A stretch of 64,000 bases of DNA from Caprella mutica (lineage: Eukaryota > Arthropoda > Malacostraca > Amphipoda > Caprellidae). This document shows positions 58,274 through 64,000 of the stretch, one piece after another (the first letter of the stretch is position 1; each line of letters opens with the position of its first letter). The stretch covers positions 220,788-284,787 of the forward strand of contig CANNZV010002301.1 in NCBI GenBank assembly GCA_947561585.1, written 5' to 3'. The translations under genes and the position numbers were made by a program. The notes beneath the pieces are model-generated. The model was not told the DNA's origin. It searched no databases and saw only the letters and a program-made list of their open reading frames with translations.

Positions 58274-58870
58274 TTAGTAAGTCGGAAGTAAAATAAGTTT
58301 TGTAGAGTTTTGATTTAAAAAATCTTTAAAAGCATATAAAATTATAAATACGCTACCAAATTCGATGCAGTTTGCAGCAAAATGATAAGGAACATTAGCT
58401 TCGTTAAATAAAGCAATAAAAATATTTGCTTGAAGGGGACCTTTAAGTTTATTGCCCCAAAAAGAAAAATTACCAGTAAGTGCTGATTCTCCTAGAACTA
58501 TCAGACCACCGTACACAGAGAAGTTTCCACGTACAATGAATGAGAGAGTCCTGTACATAAAGCCACCCATCGACAATAAGATCACCATTTAACTACGACT
58601 GTAAATAATCCAAGCACGATCGCTTTGCCATGGATTATCAAACAGCCATTTACTTTAACGGATCCATATACATCAATGTGCTGCGAACTGTGAAGGAAGC
58701 TTCTATAATGTCCTTATTTGGATAATAGAGCCCAGTCTTAGTTCTTCCACGTAAACCTTAAGAGTCTCTCTAGTTATACGATTCTGTCGATCTGGAGTCG
58801 AAACCATTATAACACTTCCTGGAAAACGAGCCATAAATCCCTCAATTTCCCATCTCCATTTATATATATC
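58274..58870 (-). pseudogene. decayed gene with beta-solenoid-like repeats
   Basis: An unrecognised protein in at least three frame-shifted pieces. The upstream piece (about 58870-58730) reads FMARFPGSVIMVSTPDRQNR and on to EELRLGSI. The next (about 58705-58590) contains VYGSVKVNGCLIIHGKAIVLG. The last (58588-58274, 104 codons) contains GNFSVYGGLIVLGESALTGN and FSFWGNKLKG. The spacing of alternating Gly and hydrophobic residues resembles short left- or right-handed beta-solenoid repeats such as those in bactofilins or fibre proteins. This is a shape argument only. Cargo or structural gene of the surrounding element are both possible. Confidence 0.4.
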
Positions 58871-58875
58871 CCATT

Positions 58876-59175
58876 TCCCCCATCCCTTCCATCATCTCCC
58901 CCATCCCTTCCATCATCTCCCCCATCCCTTCCATCATCTCCCCCATTCCTTCCATCATCTCCCCCATCTCTTCCATCACCTCTCCTATCACTTCAATCAT
59001 CTCCCCCATCCCTTCCATCATCTCCCCATCCCTTCCATCATCTCCCCATCCCTTCCATCATCTCCCACATCCCTTCCATCATCTCCCCCATCCCTTCCAT
59101 CATCTCCCCCATCCCTTCCATCATCTTCCCCATCCTTTCCATCATCTCCCCCATCCCTTCCATCATCTCCACCAC
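58876..59175 (-). repeat. 21-bp minisatellite, Gly/Asp-rich when read on minus
   Basis: The unit CCCATCCCTTCCATCATCTCC repeats about 14 times. On the minus strand it gives GGDDGRD heptads that continue the frame from 59335, but a missing base near 59030 shifts the frame. The period of seven residues rules out a collagen triplet. Confidence 0.88.
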
Positions 59176-59335
59176 TCCCACCTCCAATGCCAGAGTCAGT
59201 TCCACAATCTTTATTATCAACAGAAACGGGCCCATTTTCTCCTAGTTTTCGATTTCCCCTTGAAAGTTCGCTATTGGGATTTTTGTTCTCATATTTTTCC
59301 GATGGCCGAAGAATTCTCCCACATATGCAAGTCAT
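59018..59335 (-). pseudogene. hypothetical ORF running into the Gly/Asp array
   Basis: The 105-codon frame starts MTCICGRILRPSEKYENKN and enters the 21-bp array near residue 50. It may be the N-terminal part of the decayed gene at 58274-58870, since the array is the only thing between them. No domain was recognised. Confidence 0.35.
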
Positions 59336-59420
59336 GAAGCTCTTTACATAGTATTTCAGAGATGAATGACCACGAGTAAAGAAATAGTAGCGCTGATAAT
59401 ATAAACAGATAAATGTAAAA

Positions 59421-59630
59421 TTATGAAATTATTTCTTTGCCAACAGGTCCTCCAACTCTCAGAGTTTCGTTAGTAAAAGGTTCCAGAAGGAATGAAAGAT
59501 TTGTTCGGTCAGTTATAAAAGTGGAATACTTTTCACTGAAAGGTTGATCGTTAACCATACACATTTGGTTAAATTCATTTGCTTTGTGAGAAGCATTTTC
59601 AGCGAGAATATACTTTTCATATCTAGCCAT
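59421..59630 (-). CDS. hypothetical small protein in the inverted-repeat element (69 aa)
   Basis: It starts MARYEKYILAENASHKANE and ends VGGPVGKEIIS. It has mixed composition without low-complexity bias, no membrane segment and no known motif. It is the first frame after the right arm on the minus strand, a promoter-proximal position if the element is transcribed inward. Confidence 0.35.
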   Translation of the reverse strand: MARYEKYILAENASHKANEFNQMCMVNDQPFSEKYSTFITDRTNLSFLLEPFTNETLRVGGPVGKEIIS

Positions 59631-59931
59631 CTTCGTTAAAATAGAGCAGTCAATCTAGTAAAAATTGCATTAAAATGTTATTTAAAAGATTTGAATGTTA
59701 TCTTTTAGTTGGTTCTGTCGTATATGCATTAGTAGAAGCAGGGTACAGGAAAGGAGAGTTACACAATAATAATAGTTTAAAGGAAACCTCTTAAGTGGTC
59801 GATAAATGGAGACTTCCCCCTATACTGAACCGAATTGTATGAGGTTTGCGGAATAATGATCGTAGACCTTAGTTCTATAATATTATGTAATACCTAAACT
59901 CATTTTTTTTCCGGAGCCTGGAGAGGACCTT

Positions 59932-60625
59932 TTAAATACATCCATAGCTGGCCTCCTCCCTTTTAAATACTGAATATAAATATTATACACTAACCAATAT
60001 TTTTATAGATTTTGATAATTATCCCATAACTTAGCTCAACAATATTATGCGACAAATTATTCTTTTGAGTATCAAAAGAAAACCATAATACGTACTAGGT
60101 ACCCATAAAAGAACCCAGGAAATAATCCTGAAAAGAACATAGAACTTAGAGATATAAGCTGAATCAGAAGAATAACTTGTGAAATAATATTATTTATCGT
60201 AACTAGGCAATGCGTGAAAATGCGAATATAGAAATTATTATAAAATAGGCAGACAATGTATTATATTTATTATAACATATTAAAAATATTTAGTTTAGTT
60301 ATTCGCTGAAAGATCGAGTGATTTGTCAATATGATCTCAGTCAGATGAGATTGTTACTGAATCCATAACATCATTAACATGTTCCTGCAGACTACTCCTA
60401 GTTAGTAGGTAGGCTAGTTAAGTCATAACTAGGTATCTGCTTATCAAGTTATCCAGGGTGTAGGAATTGGTAAAGTGTTTTAAGAAATATCATTTAGGTA
60501 TTTAGTTAGCCTCAATTTCTTACGAAATACTAGCTCCAAGTAATTTTGTAAACATACCTAGGTACTCAAGGTAGTATTAACCTAGGTACTACTATTATAG
60601 GTTAGGCTGGTTAGGTAGGTAGTTT
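59932..60625. other. gene-free AT-rich DNA
   Basis: From about 60420 there are many ACTAGGTATC/TTAGGTAG phrases, including GGTTAGGCTGGTTAGG, too irregular for a telomeric array. No gene was seen. Confidence 0.45.
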
Positions 60626-61147
60626 CCAAGTGAAATAGTATGGCTCATAAACTCTCCATTTGTCTCTCCAAAAATCATCCAGTTTCTCTCCAAAATGATC
60701 AAATTAGCATAAATTTTCTCCAAAATGGCGAGTTTGGACATGCTTTATTACCTACTATCTAGGCCCCGGGATTCTAGGGTAGCGGTAGTTTGAAGTAAAT
60801 CAAGGATTCTTCATGAAAAGAATTGAAACAATGTCCTATTCTGTAGTCTGAATTCATGCCAGGAAATAAAGTCATATGTCCTTTCTCTGAGATTCCCTCC
60901 ACATTTAACTAGTAACTAGTCCAAGTAATAAAGCATGTCCAAACTCGCCATTATAATGGCAAGTTTGTGACAGTTATTTTGAGCCCTTCAATTGCAAATG
61001 GCGAGTTTCATCTATTTTTCTCCTATGCTACAATGTTATTTTGGAGAGAATTTATGAAAATTTGATCATTTTGGAGAAAATTTGTAGAATTTTGGAGAGA
61101 GCTGGAGAGACAAATGGCGAGTTTATGAGTCATACTATTTTACTTGG
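60626..61147. mobile_element. foldback element F3 (522 bp)
   Basis: Ends CCAAGTGAAATAGTATGGC and its reverse at 61130-61147 (CATACTATTTTACTTGG). Inner arms repeat GGCGAGTTTGGACATGC / GCATGTCCAAACTCGCC (near 60733 and 60937). The subterminal phrase TCTCCAAAATG recurs inverted on the other side. No clear target duplication. Confidence 0.7.
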
Positions 61148-61193
61148 TAACTAGTTAGGTATCTATAGGCCAGACAGGCCAGTCAGAGATACG

Positions 61194-61717
61194 TATCTAA
61201 AAGCTGAGCGGCGCACACCAGTACGGCGCACCAGATTACGGCGCACCACTGTACATTCTATTAGATAGGTAATTTGAATACAGATTAATGACAAATGGAG
61301 TGAATTTGATAGGTAATTGTCATATCAAATTTATGTCTGACACCTGACGGTACCTGCATCCAATGTTTATACTACACAGTTTAATTATTTGATTGAGATG
61401 TTTAATTTGGAATAGAAAATAAAATTCATCATAGAAAACTGTAATTGTAATTTTATGGGGTAACTATTGTAAACTTTCAGTCTGAGATGTAAATAAAAAC
61501 TTATCAGTTAGCCGTTAGGTAGATGTATCGGGGGGGCGTGCTGCCCCCCGAACCCCCCTGCCAGGTCATTAAACAATCATGAAGTGTGCAGAACAACAAA
61601 CTGGAGGATACAACAAAATACATAACAGTTTTTCACATTGAGGTCATTAATAGAAAGTACAGTGGTGCGCCGTATTGTAGTGCGCCGTAATGTGGTGCGC
61701 CGCTCAGCTTTTAGATA
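61194..61717. mobile_element. foldback element F2, arms made of GGCGCACCA repeats (524 bp)
   Basis: The left arm (61194-61255) and right arm (61659-61717) are reverse complements, starting TATCTAAAAGCTGAGCGG and holding three GGCGCACCA-type units each. The core at about 61527-61620 is the reverse complement of the F1 core. A candidate octamer CAGTCAGA lies a few bases outside each end (61180-61187 and 61724-61731), which is not a tight fit. Confidence 0.8.
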
Positions 61718-61735
61718 CTGTTGCAGTCAGACCCT

Positions 61736-62140
61736 CTGACCCAGACTGCAGGAACTGGTAAACGGTTCTCCATGAAATCTTCTATTTTGTTTCCTGATTT
61801 TCAGTAAAATACATATAGGGTTACGCAGGTAAATTGCGGCCCTTCAATTTTTAATTACGGCTCTCTCAATAGAGTCTCTAAAACATTCTAAACCTAAATT
61901 ACATTAAAATGTTGCATACCTACCAGTACCAAAATAAGTGCAGTGCATGCTATAATTTATCACTTTATGTTTTTAATATATGTTATGAAGCTATGAGGTT
62001 TCTGTTGTTAGTCTGTTAGAGGCCGCAGTTAGTTATAGTGTGTCACAATTTACCTGCTTGACCCTACATTATCATAAAGGAGGAAATTAAGTATTGTTTG
62101 CATAGAAAATGTTAAAAATGTCCCATATTTTTATTTTTGC
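61736..62140. mobile_element. R1c element split by a TAGGGT-ended element
   Basis: It begins CAGACTGCAGGAACTGGTAA, is broken near 61815, resumes at TATCATAAAGGAGG (62069) and ends TTTTTGCAGACTGG. The unbroken relative at 44590 has GTAAATATAGGAGGAAATT at the break. Confidence 0.65.
61816..62066. mobile_element. TAGGGT-ended MITE, complete copy (251 bp)
   Basis: Ends TAGGGTTACGCAGGTAAATTG and CAATTTACCTGCTTGACCC, inverted repeats of about 20 bases with three mismatches. It is inserted in R1c. A partial copy is at 49572. Confidence 0.75.
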
Positions 62141-62151
62141 AGACTGGACCC

Positions 62152-62393
62152 CCAGACTGTATTTTATGGTAAATTCCACCGACTTGTCGGTGGAATTTTT
62201 CTCCATTGAAAATAATATTCTGGCAGAGTCGGTGGATTTTTAGTTATTTATTCCTATGTTACCATTAATTTTCGGTGGAAGAATGGGTAAAATAAAATGT
62301 TGGTGGATCAGCCAAATTACTGGAAATTCATGGTGGATTTTTTCAGCTTTTTTTAAAAAGTCAGTGGAATTTTGTGCACCTAATACAAACTGG
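62152..62393. mobile_element. R1b element with perfect 8-bp target duplication
   Basis: From CCAGACTGTATTTTATGG to CACCTAATACAAACTGG (242 bp). The octamer CTGGACCC flanks it at 62144-62151 and 62394-62401. This fixes the family's ends and its hAT-like target size. The hairpin TTCCACCGACTTGTCGGTGG lies near its left side. Confidence 0.88.
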
Positions 62394-62404
62394 CTGGACC
62401 CCAG

Positions 62405-62954
62405 CCAGTCTGCAAAAAAATTCCACTGACTTTTTGAAATAGCTGAAGAAATCTACCATAAATGATAAATTTCCAGTAATTCGGCTGATCCACCAACATT
62501 TTAACCATTTTTCCTCTGAAAATTAATGTAACATAGGAATAATTTCATAAATAGCTAAAAATCCACCAATTTTGCCAGAATATTATTTTCAAGACCATGA
62601 AATACATGTTGGAATTATAGTTTAAATGTATTACACACTCTTTATATGTTTAATGTTAACTTCCTGTTAGATTAGCTGAGCTATATTAATTACCTATTGT
62701 TTAAATAACAATGTATTACTTTTATGAGAAACGGATGGAAGGTTTAAAGTCCATTACAGTTCCGGTGCGTCTTAAATACCATCGCATGTAAATTCTTAAG
62801 TCAGTCGGTCTTTTACATTACTCAGTGAGAGATGTGTTTCACTCATCTCTCCAATAGACTTCTAACTGTATAACATATTACTCTTTAAATAAACTCTATG
62901 TCTTAACGTTGTTAACCCACTATAATTTAACCTAATTCTAACAATACAGACTGG
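62405..62954. mobile_element. R1b element split by a solo LTR
   Basis: From CCAGTCTGCAAAAAAATTCC to ATACAGACTGG. The join after removing the LTR reads GACCATGAAATACAGACTGG, like other R1b ends. Confidence 0.8.
62607..62943. mobile_element. solo LTR (337 bp) with 5-bp target duplication
   Basis: It starts TGTTGGAATTATAG and ends CCTAATTCTAACA, the usual TG...CA ends with a TGTTNGAAT inverted repeat. ATACA flanks it on both sides (62602-62606 and 62944-62948). AATAAA lies near 62890. No internal retrotransposon sequence remains. The end style resembles Copia LTRs. Orientation is probably plus. Confidence 0.85.
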
Positions 62955-64000
62955 GATGACGGGATCCCAGGAATGAGGAACTGACAACTGTCAGACTCGT
63001 CACTCCAGTCTGTAAACTTTGACAGGATTTGAGAATTAATCTTGGGATTTAGTTAATTATTAGTTAATATCAAATATTTAACCTGCCGGCCTGCCCAGTG
63101 GCTCATGTTTCAAAGTCTGCCCGGCCAGTCTGCAGAACATGGGACATTTTTAACATTTTCTGTGTGAACAATCCTTAATTTCCTCCTATATTTACATTAA
63201 TTTTACTGAGAACAGAAGCCAAAATAGACGATTTCTTAGAGAACACTTTTACCAGTTCCTGCAGTCACGGTGTCACCCAGTCAGGAAGTCTGGCACGAAA
63301 CCAAACTGTATTTCACAGTAAATTCCACCGACTTGTCGTTCGTCGGTGGAACTTCTCCACTTTGAAAATAATATTTTAGCAAAGTCGGTGGATTTTTAGC
63401 CATTTAGGCCGCAGCTAAATTATTGGTAACTGTGTAACATAAACATAGAAATTAATTCAAGAACTCATGCAGAGATTAGAGATAGGTATGTAATTTCTAA
63501 AATTGGGCTCATATTTGATTTGTCCTTTGTCGCAGAGAGTCTTGAAAAATGTTCCATACTCTGCAGTCTGGCTGTAAGAGAGAAATTTGACTTCCTAATA
63601 AAAAATTCATACTAGAAACCTCATTAAGCTTTATGTATGATGTATGTGCATCTCTTAAGACTATTTTATGAGTGATTTATTAGTTTTTAAATATACTGGC
63701 AACTTTGTCCATACTTTAAAACATGGCCAGTGTCCATGTTATAACTTATTTTAATTTATTCGGCCCAAATATCAATTTCTGTAAAAAACTCCTGGGTCTG
63801 AACCAGTCTGCCAAGCGTGTCAAATTAGTCGCAAAGATTTTATTTTGACTATCTAAGTCTATCTGTTTTCAAATGACCAGAATGGCAGAATACTCCAAAA
63901 TGTCTCCAATAATTCAATTATTCAATATAGACCAGTCTGTATTTGGTGCAATGTGCACTTGAGTTGGACTGCTGGTACATAAAATCCCACTGACTTTCAC
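62955..64000. repeat. mixture of R1a, R1b and R1c fragments
   Basis: An R1c copy lies at 63118-63260 (CCAGTCTGCAGAACATGG to CCAGTTCCTGCAG). An R1b fragment begins near 63305 (CTGTATTTCACAG, hairpin CCACCGACTTG). R1a sequence lies at 63412-63568, and a new R1b start (CCAGTCTGTATTTGGTGC) at about 63932 runs off the window. Sequence between them has no gene. Confidence 0.6.

Larger units (their letters stand above)
57843..59931. mobile_element. DNA element with about 110-bp terminal inverted repeats (2089 bp)
   Basis: The left arm (57843-57949) and right arm (59821-59931) are reverse complements with few differences, beginning AAGGTCCTCTCCAGGCTCCGG. TTAA lies at or next to both ends (57841-57844 and 59932-59935), but the outermost bases do not align perfectly, so the target duplication is uncertain. 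The interior holds minus-strand coding remnants and a 21-bp array, but no recognised transposase. Confidence 0.8.

Noticed and set aside
59018..59335. collagen-like protein
   Set aside because: The Gly/Asp repeat has a period of seven residues, not three, so it cannot form a collagen triplet helix.
60600..60625. TTAGG telomeric repeat
   Set aside because: GGTTAGGCTGGTTAGGTAGG is irregular and only a few units long.

Overview
The window is a piece of an AT-rich (about 30% GC by eye) animal nuclear genome. The evidence is one host gene with GT-AG introns, a BEL/Pao retrotransposon (a superfamily known from animals), a Penelope-like element, a CR1/Jockey-type LINE, a Helitron, and many short DNA transposons. 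Nothing in it looks prokaryotic. The exact phylum is not settled by the sequence; an invertebrate is the best guess.

Only one intact host gene is supported: an eight-exon sphingosine-1-phosphate phosphatase (SGPP) on the minus strand, 43495 down to 38452. All eight exons join in frame to 447 codons plus a stop, with all three PAP2 phosphatase motifs present. Its introns carry at least five mobile-element copies. One begins at intron base +8 and another about 25 bases from an exon edge.

Layout. 1-9.8 kb: gene-free DNA with foldback elements, TA-target MITEs and a 21-bp minisatellite. 9.8-16.2 kb: a complete, young, non-autonomous BEL/Pao element on the minus strand. It has 1.6-kb LTRs with 18-bp tandem arrays and one open frame joining gag and aspartic protease to the start of integrase, without RT or RNase H. 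16.2-26 kb: gene-free DNA with a 304-bp Helitron and MITEs. 26.1-27.6 kb: broken LINE RT. 29.8-30.7 kb: 16-bp satellite. 31.3-32.9 kb: Penelope-like RT with GIY-YIG endonuclease, with an inverted fragment meeting it at an N. 33.6-37.7 kb: MITEs and SINE-like repeats. 38.4-43.5 kb: SGPP. 44-49.5 kb: a multi-level nest of hAT-like MITEs, a TTAA element and a TA-target element. 50-64 kb: foldback elements with repeat-array arms, a low-complexity Pro/Ser/Thr-rich ORF, an element with about 110-bp inverted repeats carrying a decayed gene, a solo LTR with target duplication, and more MITEs.

The strongest biology is in the mobile DNA. (1) Each BEL/Pao LTR holds 20-22 copies of a unit that matches the 5' end of U1 snRNA on the sense strand, and so an optimal 5' splice site on the other. 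(2) A ten-base site inside one MITE family was used as a target by at least three separate insertions. (3) Foldback elements share a core but carry unrelated repeat arms. (4) Several insertions have their empty site in the same window, which dates the layers of nesting. Statements about family membership rest on motifs and target duplications read by eye; no database search was done.
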